This document shows, in pieces, positions 9,237 to 17,803 of a DNA stretch of 64,000 nucleotides (within the stretch, counting starts at the first letter, position 1; every line of letters starts with the position of its first letter). The DNA is taken from NCBI RefSeq assembly GCF_009827655.1, contig NZ_WTYV01000002.1, positions 744,657 through 808,656 on the forward strand, in the 5' to 3' direction. This DNA is from Alteraurantiacibacter buctensis (GTDB lineage: Bacteria > Pseudomonadota > Alphaproteobacteria > Sphingomonadales > Sphingomonadaceae). The notes under the pieces were generated by a model. That model was given only the letters and a program-made list of their open reading frames with translations. It searched no databases and had not been told where the DNA came from. Both the position numbers and the translations under genes were made by a program.

Positions 9237-10640
9237 ATGAACGCGAAATCCGGCCGCAGGCACGGCCGCAGTGGCCGTAAGGGCGGCCTCAACAGCGAAA
9301 CTGCCTTCTGGCTGCTGGCCGGCTTCGTGGCGCTGGTCATGCTGATGGGCGGCGGATCACGGGCCGACATCGCCAGCAACGGGCCGCTGCGGGCGCTTGC
9401 CGCCGTGCTGCTGGCGGTGGGTGTGTGGTACCAGACGCGCACCAGCCTGCGCCGCGTGCTGGTGCCGCTGCTGGCCCTGCTGGCGCTGGCCTTGCTTATC
9501 GCCCTGCAACTGGTGCCCTTGCCGCCCGACGTGTGGGGCAGCCTGCCTGGGCGCGAGCCTTTCGTGCGGCTGGGTGAACTGGCCGGTATTCCAGATGCCT
9601 GGCGGCCGCTCACCTTCTCGCCGATGAAAACCGGCAATTCGCTGGCCGCGCTGATAGTGCCGCTGGCCGCCCTGCTGATGGTGAGCCTGCTGGACGACGA
9701 GCACTGGCGCAACCTTCCCTGGGTGTTCATCGCCGCCGGCGTGGCATCCGCGCTGTTCGGGATGGCCCAGATCCTGCTGCCCGGCGCGGGCGGTCTGTAC
9801 CTTTACGACGTCACCAACACCGGCAGCGCCGTGGGGCTGTTTTCCAACCGCAACCACAACGCCATGTTCCTGGCGGTGGCGCTGCTGCTGTGCGTGCTGC
9901 GGCTGGAGCGCGCCCGGCGCGGCCCGCTGGAGAACGAGGTGCTGGCCGCCGGTCTGGCCGCACTGGTGATCCTGGCTGGTATCCTCGTCAATGCCTCGCG
10001 TTCGGGCCTGGTTGGCCTTGGCCTGGTGGGGCTGATCTTCGCGGTGCGGGCCCTGCTCCACTGGCGCGAGCAGGCCCGGGCCGGCCAGTCCGGCGTGCCG
10101 CGCCGGGTATGGGCCGGTGGTCTGGTGGGCCTGCTGTCGCTGGGCCTGGTCGCCATGTTTGCCGCGCTGGGCCGCAGCCCGGCAATCGCGCGCCTGCTGC
10201 AGGAAGACCCGGGCCAGGACCTGCGCGTGCAGGCGCTGCCCACCGTGCTGGCCATGCTGCGCGATTTCCAGCCTTTCGGCGCGGGCTTCGGCGCCTTCGA
10301 ATATGCCTTCTTCGTCCGCGAGCCGGAAGCGATGCTGGGCGAGCGCTATCTCAACAACGTGCATAACGACTGGCTGCAGTTCCCGCTGGAGGGCGGCGTG
10401 CCGGCGATCCTGCTGGCGCTGGTGCTGCTCGGCCTGTTTGTTAGCCGCTGCTGGCAGCTTGTCCGCGACCGTGCGCACGGCGGGGCCATGCTGCGTAACG
10501 CCGTCGCCGGTGCGCTGGTGCTGCTGCTGCTGATGATCGGCAGCCTGGTCGACTATCCGCTGCGCACGCCGTCGATCATGGTGCTGGCCGTTGTGGCGGC
10601 CGCCATGCTGTTCAAGCCGATTGCCGACAGCAGGCACTGA
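9237..10640 (+). CDS. O-antigen ligase/polymerase family membrane protein
   Basis: A 467-residue, very hydrophobic protein with about 11-12 membrane helices and a periplasmic loop near residues 320-380 containing FGAGFGAFEYAF and LNNVHNDWLQF, which are typical of the O-antigen ligase (Wzy_C/RfaL) family. It is probably a polymerase or ligase acting on lipid-linked oligosaccharide at the periplasmic face. A second, unrelated Wzy-like polymerase is encoded at 16103, so division of labour between the two is open. ATG at 9237 is preferred to GTG at 9234, with GGCGGGG just upstream. It follows the sugar transferase gene by 12 bp. Confidence 0.85.
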   Translation: MNAKSGRRHGRSGRKGGLNSETAFWLLAGFVALVMLMGGGSRADIASNGPLRALAAVLLAVGVWYQTRTSLRRVLVPLLALLALALLIALQLVPLPPDVWGSLPGREPFVRLGELAGIPDAWRPLTFSPMKTGNSLAALIVPLAALLMVSLLDDEHWRNLPWVFIAAGVASALFGMAQILLPGAGGLYLYDVTNTGSAVGLFSNRNHNAMFLAVALLLCVLRLERARRGPLENEVLAAGLAALVILAGILVNASRSGLVGLGLVGLIFAVRALLHWREQARAGQSGVPRRVWAGGLVGLLSLGLVAMFAALGRSPAIARLLQEDPGQDLRVQALPTVLAMLRDFQPFGAGFGAFEYAFFVREPEAMLGERYLNNVHNDWLQFPLEGGVPAILLALVLLGLFVSRCWQLVRDRAHGGAMLRNAVAGALVLLLLMIGSLVDYPLRTPSIMVLAVVAAAMLFKPIADSRH

Positions 10641-10728
10641 TATGCATTTGCACAATACTGCAAGGTGGCTAAGACGAGGGCCGAAACGCGGACAAGAAAC
10701 CGGCCCTGGTGTCGGCGCGAGGTTGAAA

Positions 10729-11460
10729 TTGAGTATTTTTCCTAAGGTATTGCTTGCGGTTGCCGCTTCCGTCAGCCTGGCGGCCTGCGGCGGCGGGGAC
10801 CGGCCGATCGGTGAGGATAGCGCCACCATGGTGGCCGAACTTACCAGCCTGCCTGCTCCCGGCGCGCAGGACTATTCTGCCGGTCGCCAGGATGACCAGG
10901 TGCGCCCGCTGGACCAGTTGAGCATTGCGGTGTTCGGCGTGCCGGAACTGGCGCGCACGGTGCGTGTCGGCAACGGCGGGTTCTTCGACTTTCCGCTGAT
11001 CGGCGCGGTCCAGGCAAATGGCCGCACGCTGGCCGAAATCGGCTACGAGATCGAGACCCGGCTGCGGGGCACCTATGTCCGCGATCCCGACGTGACGCTG
11101 GAATTTGGCGAGCGCAGCGGCCAGGTCATCACCGTGGGTGGCGAAGTCGCCCGGCCGGGCCAGTTCCCGATCCGACAGCGCACCACGCTTATGGAGGCGA
11201 TCACGATGGGCGGCGGGCGCGGCCAGTTTGCCAGGATGTCCGAGGTGCTGATCTTCCGCGAGGTCAATGGCCAGCGCTACATCGGAGTCTATGACATGAC
11301 GGCGATCCAGCGTGGCAACTACCCCGACCCGCAGGTCTATGCCCACGACATCATCATGGTTGGCGATTCGCCCAACCGGCGGGCTATGGCCGATGTGATC
11401 CAGTATGCGCAGATCCTGACCAGCCCGTTGATTCTCCTCCAGCAGACGATCGGGAACTGA
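10729..11460 (+). CDS. Polysaccharide export outer-membrane lipoprotein (Wza-like)
   Basis: The protein carries a signal peptide with a lipobox (VSLAAC, Cys20 with the chosen start), then a Poly_export domain (QLSIAVFGVPEL, FFDFPLIGAVQANGRT) and an SLBB-type domain (ITVGGEVARPGQF, MEAITMGGG). Homologues form the octameric outer-membrane channel for capsule or EPS. Start choice: TTG at 10729 (243 aa) gives a normal short signal peptide and has GAGGT 8 bp upstream. ATG at 10642 (272 aa) would place ~30 charged residues before the hydrophobic core. It lies 3 bp before the tyrosine kinase gene, its usual partner. Confidence 0.92.
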   Translation: MSIFPKVLLAVAASVSLAACGGGDRPIGEDSATMVAELTSLPAPGAQDYSAGRQDDQVRPLDQLSIAVFGVPELARTVRVGNGGFFDFPLIGAVQANGRTLAEIGYEIETRLRGTYVRDPDVTLEFGERSGQVITVGGEVARPGQFPIRQRTTLMEAITMGGGRGQFARMSEVLIFREVNGQRYIGVYDMTAIQRGNYPDPQVYAHDIIMVGDSPNRRAMADVIQYAQILTSPLILLQQTIGN

Positions 11461-11463
11461 GCC

Positions 11464-13656
11464 ATGAACGGTGAAGCCAATCTGCGTCGTCCGACGTCGG
11501 TGCCCGTGCTGGCAGACAGCGCCTATGACGAGGTCGTGGCGGCTGACGGCGGCGTGTCGATGGTCGAGCAGTACCTCCAGGTAGCCCGCAACCACAAGCT
11601 GCTGATCGCGGCCATCATCCTGGGCAGCCTGGTGCTGGGCCTGATCATGTCGCTGCTAGCCGAGGAGCGTTTCCGCGCCTCCTCGCGCATCGAGATCAGC
11701 CAGATCCAGGATAACGTGACCGAGGTCCAGTCGGTCCAGAACGGGGATTTCCGGCAGGACCGCCTGTACCTTCCCACGCAGTACGAACTGCTGCAGACCA
11801 AGTCGCTGGCGGGCCGCGTGGTGCGCGAGCTGAACCTGGGCCAGGATCGCCAGTTTCTCGATGCCTATGGCATCGAACTGGGTGGCGACGCCAATGTCGA
11901 GGACATCCTGGCTCCTGTGCTGCTGGGTAACCTCACCATCGTGCCGGTGCAGAACAGCTCGCTGGTGGATATCCAGTTCACCAGCCGCAACCCCGAGGTT
12001 GCCGCCAAGCTGGCCAATGCCTGGGCCGACCAGTTCATCGCCGAGAACCTCGACCGCCGCTATGGTGCCACGATCGAGGCGCGCCAGTTCCTCGAGGAAC
12101 GGCTGGCGCAGACCCGCGAGCGGCTGGAGGATGCCGAGCGGCAACTGATTACCTACGCTTCCAATCGCGGCCTGCTGACCATCGAGCAGGCCAATACGGG
12201 AGGATCGGATAGCCAAGGCACAGTGTCGCAGACCCTGGTGGCCAGCGACCTGCAGGCCCTCAACCGGGAACTGGCCGCTGCCACCTCTGCTCGCATCACG
12301 GCGGAAGCCGCGCTGGCCGCCGGCAATACTTCGGACACCAGCAGCACATCGGCCACTGTGGCCTCGCTGCGCCAGCGCCGGGCCGAGGCAAACGCCCAGC
12401 TCGCCGACCTGACCAGCCGCTTCGGTGATGGCTACCCGCCGGTCCGTGCCCTGCGGGCGCAGATTGCCCAGCTGGATAACGACATTGCCAGCGAGGAAGG
12501 CCGCACTGTCTCGCTCAGCCGCACTGCCTACCAGGAAGCCCTGGGCCGCGAGCAGCGCCTGCGGGCGCAGGTCAACGGCCTGCGCGACCAGTTCGTTACC
12601 CAGCGGCAGGACAGCGTCCAGTACAACATCCTGCAACGCGATGTGGATACCAACCGCGAGCTCTATGCCGGCCTGCTGCAGCGCTATCGCGAGATCGGCG
12701 TGGTCGGCGCGGGAGAAAGCAACGTGCTGGTGGTTGACCGGGCCAGCGTGCCGGGTGCCCCGTTCGAGCCCAACCTGGTCCAGAACCTCGTTGTCGCCCT
12801 GCTCCTGGGCGTGCTGCTGACCGCCGTGGTCCTCTTCATCCTCGAGCAGCTCAACCAGAGCTTGCGCGATCCGCGCGAAGTGCAGGAACGGCTGGGTCTT
12901 CCCCTGCTGGCCGGCATTCCGCGCACGGCCGAGAAGGACCTCATGGAGGATATCACCCGGTCCTTCTCGGAACTGTACGAGGCCTATTTCAGCCTCACCT
13001 CCACCATGGCGTTCCGCAATGGCGGAATGGTGCCGAAGTCGATCATGGTCACCTCCTCGCGTCCTGGCGAAGGCAAGAGCCTGAGCGCCGTGGCGCTGGC
13101 CTACCTGCTGGGCCGCCAGGGCAAGAAGGTGCTGCTGGTCGATGCCGATCTCAGGCATTCGGGCATGGGCAAGTACCTGCAAGCCGAAAGCAACATCGGC
13201 GTCAGCCAGTACCTGCAGGGCAACGACGACTGGCGCGCCATGCTCTCGCGGCCCGATCCGCTGGATGGCTTCGATCTGCTGGGTCCGGGGCGCAAGTCGA
13301 TGTCGGTTGCCGAGATGCTGGCCAACGGCCGCTTCCAGCGCCTGCTCGACGCGGTCGAGGCGGAATACGATCACGTGGTGGTCGACGGGCCGCCGGTGCT
13401 GGGCCTGGCCGATGCGCCGCTGATCGCAGCCGCGCTCTCGGGCGTGCTGATTGTGATCGAGGCGAACGAGGGCAAGTGGCGCTATGTCGAAAGCGCGATC
13501 ATGCGGCTCGAGCAGGCCCATGCCACGCTGCTGGGCGCCGTCGTTACCAAGCTTGATGACCGCAACGCCAGCTATGGCTACGGTTATGGCTACGGCTACG
13601 GCTATGGCTATGGTCCGGGCGGCAAGGACGGTTCCGGGCAGGAGGCGTCTGCGTGA
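11464..13656 (+). CDS. Polysaccharide co-polymerase/tyrosine autokinase (Wzc/ExoP-like)
   Basis: A 730-residue inner-membrane protein. The Wzz domain and first membrane helix lie at about residues 42-62. A long periplasmic coiled-coil part follows (about 190-420), then a second helix (about 440-462) and a cytoplasmic BY-kinase domain: Walker A SSRPGEGKS near 527, Walker A' VLLVDADLRHSG, Walker B HVVVDGPPV. The C-terminal tail holds seven consecutive Tyr-Gly pairs, which would be the autophosphorylation cluster. Phosphorylation cycles control chain length and export through the Wza channel encoded just upstream. The next gene overlaps its stop by 4 bp (GTGA). Confidence 0.95.
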   Translation: MNGEANLRRPTSVPVLADSAYDEVVAADGGVSMVEQYLQVARNHKLLIAAIILGSLVLGLIMSLLAEERFRASSRIEISQIQDNVTEVQSVQNGDFRQDRLYLPTQYELLQTKSLAGRVVRELNLGQDRQFLDAYGIELGGDANVEDILAPVLLGNLTIVPVQNSSLVDIQFTSRNPEVAAKLANAWADQFIAENLDRRYGATIEARQFLEERLAQTRERLEDAERQLITYASNRGLLTIEQANTGGSDSQGTVSQTLVASDLQALNRELAAATSARITAEAALAAGNTSDTSSTSATVASLRQRRAEANAQLADLTSRFGDGYPPVRALRAQIAQLDNDIASEEGRTVSLSRTAYQEALGREQRLRAQVNGLRDQFVTQRQDSVQYNILQRDVDTNRELYAGLLQRYREIGVVGAGESNVLVVDRASVPGAPFEPNLVQNLVVALLLGVLLTAVVLFILEQLNQSLRDPREVQERLGLPLLAGIPRTAEKDLMEDITRSFSELYEAYFSLTSTMAFRNGGMVPKSIMVTSSRPGEGKSLSAVALAYLLGRQGKKVLLVDADLRHSGMGKYLQAESNIGVSQYLQGNDDWRAMLSRPDPLDGFDLLGPGRKSMSVAEMLANGRFQRLLDAVEAEYDHVVVDGPPVLGLADAPLIAAALSGVLIVIEANEGKWRYVESAIMRLEQAHATLLGAVVTKLDDRNASYGYGYGYGYGYGYGPGGKDGSGQEASA
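13573..13614 (+). repeat. Seven-fold Tyr-Gly codon repeat in the tyrosine-kinase tail
   Basis: Fourteen codons alternate TAT/TAC and GGC/GGT, giving a six-base tandem repeat (consensus TAYGGY) that encodes seven Tyr-Gly pairs near the C-terminus of the BY-kinase. Synonymous third positions vary irregularly, so the array is not a freshly duplicated perfect repeat, but slippage could still change the number of tyrosines. Confidence 0.9.
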
Positions 13657-14792
13657 ACCGGGTAGCCCGGTGGATCGTTTGCGCGCTTTGTCTGGCCCTG
13701 GCACCGGTTCTGCTGTTCCAGGGCCAGGCCAATGCCAACCGGCCATCGGGACCGTTCCTGACAACTAATGGCTTCAACCTGGCGGGAATGGCCCGGGCCG
13801 GCCTGCGGGTGCGCGAGACCCGCGGCACCACCACGCTGACGGTAGAGCCGGCGGCTCTGCGGATGGCTCGCCGGGCCTTTGCCCGCGAGCCGCTGGCGGG
13901 TGATGCGCTGTTCGTCATGGCCATCGACGAGCGCGCCAATGTGCCTGGCGGCGAGGGGGAGCAGGCGCTGCTGGATGCCGCTGCCGCGATGATCCCGCGC
14001 AGCCGTTATCTCGGCGCGTTGCAGGTAGAGCAGTTCTCGCGCCGGGGGGACTTTACCCGCACCTTTGCGGTGATCGATCGCCTGGCGCGGGTCTATCCGG
14101 GTCTTACTTCCGAATTTGTCCAGCCGCTGGTGGAGGCACTGCGCCAGGACGATGCGCTGGACGTGATGGCCACCGCGCTTGCCGGCAACCCGGTGTGGGC
14201 CAGGGAGTTCTGGTTGGCCGTGCCGGGTGATCCGGAGCTGGTGGGGCGCATGTTTGCCCTGCGCCAGCGGGTGGACAGCGGCACCGATGCCACCACCGAT
14301 GCCCGGCTGATGGCCGGCCTGGTGGGGGCCGGACGGTTCGACGATGCCATCGCCTTCCGCGACAGCCTGCCTGCCGGCCGGCCGCAGGGCACCGGCTTCG
14401 TGAGCTTCGGCGGAGAGGCGCCGTTCGGCTGGAACCTGGAGGCCAGCGGAGAGCGGGCAATGAACCCGCAGGGCGATGCGGGTTACGACGTTTTCGTCCA
14501 GCAGGACACCAGCGGTGTGCTGGGACAGCAACTGCTGGCCCTGCGGCCGGGCCGCTACACCTTTGATGCCACGGTTACTCCGGTCTCCTCCGCCCCGAAC
14601 CTCAAGGTACGCCTGCGCTGCGCCACCGCGCGCGGCGATGCCGGCACCACGCAGCCGCTGGGCAAGCCCTTGAGCTTCAGCGTTACGGGCGCGTGCGAGG
14701 CCTGGTGGCTGGAGATCATGGGCGATGCCTGGAACTTGCGCGATGGCCTGCGCGCAACATTATCGGACATGAGCTTCGAGGCTGCGCGGTGA
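13653..14792 (+). CDS. Exported protein of unknown function in the EPS operon
   Basis: A 379-residue protein that I do not recognise as a named family. A signal peptide covers roughly residues 1-28 (cleavage near ANA). The central part (about 60-230) is alpha-helical and rich in Ala, Arg and Asp, resembling a TPR-like solenoid. The C-terminal ~130 residues look beta-rich (GWNLEASGER, GRYTFDATVTP, LKVRLRCATA, WWLEIMGD) and could be a jelly-roll, carbohydrate-binding-like domain. GTG at 13653 overlaps the kinase stop (GTGA), so translation is probably coupled. Its position suggests a periplasmic role in export or chain handling, which is inference. Confidence 0.7.
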   Translation: MNRVARWIVCALCLALAPVLLFQGQANANRPSGPFLTTNGFNLAGMARAGLRVRETRGTTTLTVEPAALRMARRAFAREPLAGDALFVMAIDERANVPGGEGEQALLDAAAAMIPRSRYLGALQVEQFSRRGDFTRTFAVIDRLARVYPGLTSEFVQPLVEALRQDDALDVMATALAGNPVWAREFWLAVPGDPELVGRMFALRQRVDSGTDATTDARLMAGLVGAGRFDDAIAFRDSLPAGRPQGTGFVSFGGEAPFGWNLEASGERAMNPQGDAGYDVFVQQDTSGVLGQQLLALRPGRYTFDATVTPVSSAPNLKVRLRCATARGDAGTTQPLGKPLSFSVTGACEAWWLEIMGDAWNLRDGLRATLSDMSFEAAR

Positions 14793-14793
14793 C

Positions 14794-16062
14794 ATGGCCG
14801 GCGATCACCGGCAGGACCAGCAAGACCGGGTAATCTGGGTCAACCGGTTCTTCTATCCTGACGAATCGGCCACCTCGATCATGCTGACGGACCTGGTGCG
14901 GCAGCTCGCCGCCACCGGTGCCGGGCACGAACACCACCTGGTGACCAGCACTGCGCGCTATGCCGGCGGGGCGGAAGACGGTGGGGCGGGGCTGCCCGGC
15001 GTCATCGTCCACCGCATCCCCGCCCTGGGCCGCGGGAACGATTCCCTGCTGCTCCGGCTTGCCAACTTCCTGCTGTTCTATACCGGCGCGCTGCTGCTTT
15101 TGCTGCGGTACGCCCGCCGCGCCGATACCATCGTGGCCCTGACCGATCCGCCCTTGGTGGGCACTGTCGCCGCACTGGCCGCGCGGCTGAAGGGGGCGTG
15201 GCTGATGCACTGGGTGCAGGATATCTTCCCCGAAACAGCCAGCCGGCTTGGTTTCGCCCGCGAGGGTGGCGTGCTGGAGGGAATGCTGGTCCGCCTGCGC
15301 AACGCCGCCTGGCAGCGCGCCGGGCGCAACGTGGTCATCGGCGAACGGATGCGGGACTTCCTGGTGGTGCAGGGCATCCGGCCGGAACGCATCGCGGTGA
15401 TCCCGAACTGGGCCGACGAGACCGCGATCCGGCCCGTGCCACCATCCGCTAATCCGCTTCGCGCCGAATGGGGTTATGCCCCGGAGCACTGCGTTATCGG
15501 CTATTCCGGCAACCTGGGCCGGGCCCACGATGTGGCCACCAAGGTCGCGGCCATGGAGCACCTGCGCGCCGCCGGCCCGGCCAACCTGCGGTTCCTGTTC
15601 ATCGGGGGCGGTGCCCGGCAGGGCGAACTGCGCCGCCTGGCAGGCGAGGGGGATGATGGCCTGCTGGCCTTCCGTCCCTACCAGCCGATGGCCATGCTGG
15701 CGAACAGCTTGTCGGTGCCCGATGTCCACTGGATATCGCTGCTGCCCCGGCTTGAGGGGCTGATCGTGCCAAGCAAGCTTTACGGTGTGCTGGCGGCAGG
15801 CCGGCCGGTGGTCTTCATTGGCGATCCGCGGGGCGAGGTGGCGCGGCTGCTCGCCGAGGGCGAGTGCGGGGCCAGTTTTGCCCCGGGCGAGGCTGACACG
15901 CTGGCCCGCTACCTGGCACGGCTGGCACAGGATCCGGGCCTGCGCGCCGAGCTGGGTGCCAGGGCCCGATCGCTGGCCGAGGACCACCTTCATCGCCAAG
16001 GCCGGGCTGCTGCCTGGCGGGCCCGGTTGCGGGGCGATGGCACCGGCGAAGGCGGCAAATAA
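14794..16062 (+). CDS. Glycosyltransferase family 4 (WbuB/WcaI-like)
   Basis: A 422-residue GT-B fold enzyme. The N-terminal domain begins VIWVNRFFYPDESATS, a pattern seen in WbuB/WcaI-like enzymes of colanic-acid and O-antigen loci. A hydrophobic patch at about residues 85-110 may associate with the membrane. The C-terminal nucleotide-sugar-binding domain includes VIGYSGNLGRAHD, LRFLFIGGG and GLIVPSKLYGVLAAGRPV. It probably adds one sugar to the lipid-linked repeat unit on the cytoplasmic side. It starts 1 bp after the preceding stop and is followed, after 40 bp, by a polymerase gene. Confidence 0.88.
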   Translation: MAGDHRQDQQDRVIWVNRFFYPDESATSIMLTDLVRQLAATGAGHEHHLVTSTARYAGGAEDGGAGLPGVIVHRIPALGRGNDSLLLRLANFLLFYTGALLLLLRYARRADTIVALTDPPLVGTVAALAARLKGAWLMHWVQDIFPETASRLGFAREGGVLEGMLVRLRNAAWQRAGRNVVIGERMRDFLVVQGIRPERIAVIPNWADETAIRPVPPSANPLRAEWGYAPEHCVIGYSGNLGRAHDVATKVAAMEHLRAAGPANLRFLFIGGGARQGELRRLAGEGDDGLLAFRPYQPMAMLANSLSVPDVHWISLLPRLEGLIVPSKLYGVLAAGRPVVFIGDPRGEVARLLAEGECGASFAPGEADTLARYLARLAQDPGLRAELGARARSLAEDHLHRQGRAAAWRARLRGDGTGEGGK

Positions 16063-16102
16063 TGGGTTTGTTCCGCGCGGCTTATATGCCAATTGGGTCG
16101 GC

Positions 16103-17614
16103 ATGACCCAGTCGACGATCACCCCCAACAGGCCCGGTGCCCGTCGCTACCGGTCGGCCCCGCGTGCCCCCGCCCGGGCTGCTGCGGCGCAAAGTGGCGG
16201 CTACATCCTGCCCGGTACTCCGCCCATCGCCCTGCTGCAGGCCACGTTTGCGCTGGTCGTGGGGTGCCTGGTGACCGGTTTTTCGATGCCCGAAGGGATC
16301 GACGAACTGGCGGTCTATCGGCACTGCTCGATGTTTCTGGGCCTGTCACTGGCCGTTTCGCTGCTGATCCAGGCGCGGGGCAACCTGCGCCGGCTGATCC
16401 GGGCAGACGTGGTGGCCCTGTGCGCCATGTATTTCCTGACCTTCGCCGAGTTTCTCAACCCCGACGTGCGCGTGCTGTTTGCCGGCTATACCGGACAGGC
16501 CCAGCACGCATCGTGGCTGGTGCTGGCAACGATGATGTCGATCGCTGTCGGCCGTCATCTGGCGCCGAACCTGGGAAGCAGGCCGTTCAATCTGCCGCAC
16601 CTGTCGTTGAACGGCATGCTGGTCGTGGCCGTCGTCTGTTTCTTTCTGGGCTACCTGTGGCCGCTGATCACCGTCAACTTCAACCCTGTGAGCCTGGTGA
16701 CCGAGGCGCTTGGGCCCCGCTTCAGCCAGCCCTGGCAGCGCGGGCGCACGGGTGACTGGAGCTCCTTCCTCACCGAGCTGAGCCTGCTGCACTATGCCTT
16801 TGCGGGCCTGGTCGGCGTGATCATGAGCGGGCGGCAGAAGCTGGTGCTGCCGGTGGTGGGCCTGCTGGCCGGCCTGTTCGCGTTCATGTGCTTCATGGAT
16901 TTCGCCGCAGGCACCCGCTACATCCTGATGATCAAGCTGGGTCTGGCGGTTGCGGGCTATGTGGCGGGGTCGCGCAAGATTGCCAGCATGAAGCTGTGGA
17001 TCGTGGGTGCGCTCAGTCTGGCGGCCATGTGGTTCATCACCGGCGAGATGCTGCGCTTGCGCGAAGTGGGGCTGACGCGCTGGATCGAGGGTGACCAGAT
17101 CACCGCCGCCACCGCGGGGCAGAACTACTTCCTGGTCGACAACAACATGATCACGATCGCCCGCGCCCTGCAGGTGTTTCCCAATCCCAACCCGTTCCCG
17201 GGGGCCGACGTGGTCCTGGTGGCAATCACCAAGTGGGTTCCGCGCGTGCTCTGGCCGGGCAAGCCGGCAGAATGGGGAACAAGCCTGGAACAGGCCCTGG
17301 GCCTCGACGGCAGCTATACCCTGGCGGTCACGCTGACGGGCGAGGCATACCTGATCGCCGGCCTGCCATCGCTGATCGTCGTCGGGCTGCTGATCGGCAT
17401 GGCCACCACTTTCTGGAACCGGAAGGGCGAAACCCTGCGCAGCAACCTTGACCTGCTCCTCTACATCAGCGCCTTCTTTGCCGCAGCCATTTGCATGCGA
17501 TCGCTGCAGTTCGTGACCGTGGCGATCCTGCCCACGGTCATGGTGTACATCATGGGCAAGGTGGTCGCCCAGCAGCGCAGCCGCGTTCCCGGCGGCAGAC
17601 GGTACCAGGCCTGA
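16103..17614 (+). CDS. Wzy-like oligosaccharide repeat-unit polymerase
   Basis: A 503-residue protein with about 11-12 membrane helices. The stretch VPRVLWPGKPAEWG followed by TLTGEAYLIAGLPSLIVVG is typical of oligosaccharide repeat-unit polymerases, which join undecaprenyl-linked units at the periplasmic face. The N-terminal ~30 residues are basic and cytoplasmic. ATG at 16103 is chosen; the frame continues upstream into the glycosyltransferase gene, but that part has no membrane character. This is the second polymerase- or ligase-type protein in the locus, after the one encoded at 9237. Confidence 0.8.
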   Translation: MTQSTITPNRPGARRYRSAPRAPARAAAAQSGGYILPGTPPIALLQATFALVVGCLVTGFSMPEGIDELAVYRHCSMFLGLSLAVSLLIQARGNLRRLIRADVVALCAMYFLTFAEFLNPDVRVLFAGYTGQAQHASWLVLATMMSIAVGRHLAPNLGSRPFNLPHLSLNGMLVVAVVCFFLGYLWPLITVNFNPVSLVTEALGPRFSQPWQRGRTGDWSSFLTELSLLHYAFAGLVGVIMSGRQKLVLPVVGLLAGLFAFMCFMDFAAGTRYILMIKLGLAVAGYVAGSRKIASMKLWIVGALSLAAMWFITGEMLRLREVGLTRWIEGDQITAATAGQNYFLVDNNMITIARALQVFPNPNPFPGADVVLVAITKWVPRVLWPGKPAEWGTSLEQALGLDGSYTLAVTLTGEAYLIAGLPSLIVVGLLIGMATTFWNRKGETLRSNLDLLLYISAFFAAAICMRSLQFVTVAILPTVMVYIMGKVVAQQRSRVPGGRRYQA

Positions 17615-17747
17615 GAGCTGTGATGCACGGTTTTGCTGTTACACCTGCGTGCAACCGCGCCGTCGCCACCAGTGCCACCGGCACTGCGTGGAATTGCGGA
17701 TCAGTCCTGGCGTTTGACCCTCTGCGGGTGACAACCGCCACCACATA

Positions 17748-17763
17748 TGGCAGCGCGTTCGCT
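17748..17763 (+). promoter_or_regulatory. Candidate sigma-54 (-24/-12) promoter upstream of the C-methyltransferase
   Basis: TGGCAG-N5-TCGCT has the right spacing between the GG and GC elements for sigma-54 (consensus TGGCAC-N5-TTGCA) with two or three mismatches. It ends about 40 bp before the ATG at 17804, inside a 189-bp gap that has no gene and no other clear signal. The window encodes PrsR, a sigma-54 activator, but no upstream enhancer site was recognised. The call is weak. Confidence 0.22.
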
Positions 17764-17803
17764 CTCGCTGCATCCAACCTTTAGTTCGAGGAACCCGTTC
17801 CGA

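Noticed and set aside
13573-13614. CRISPR-like array
   Set aside because: The unit is six bases with no spacers and lies in frame in the kinase gene, giving Tyr-Gly pairs.
11656-13764. A 702-codon minus-strand frame over the tyrosine kinase gene
   Set aside because: The + strand encodes a canonical Wzc-type kinase; the antisense protein has low-complexity His/Gln/Arg content.
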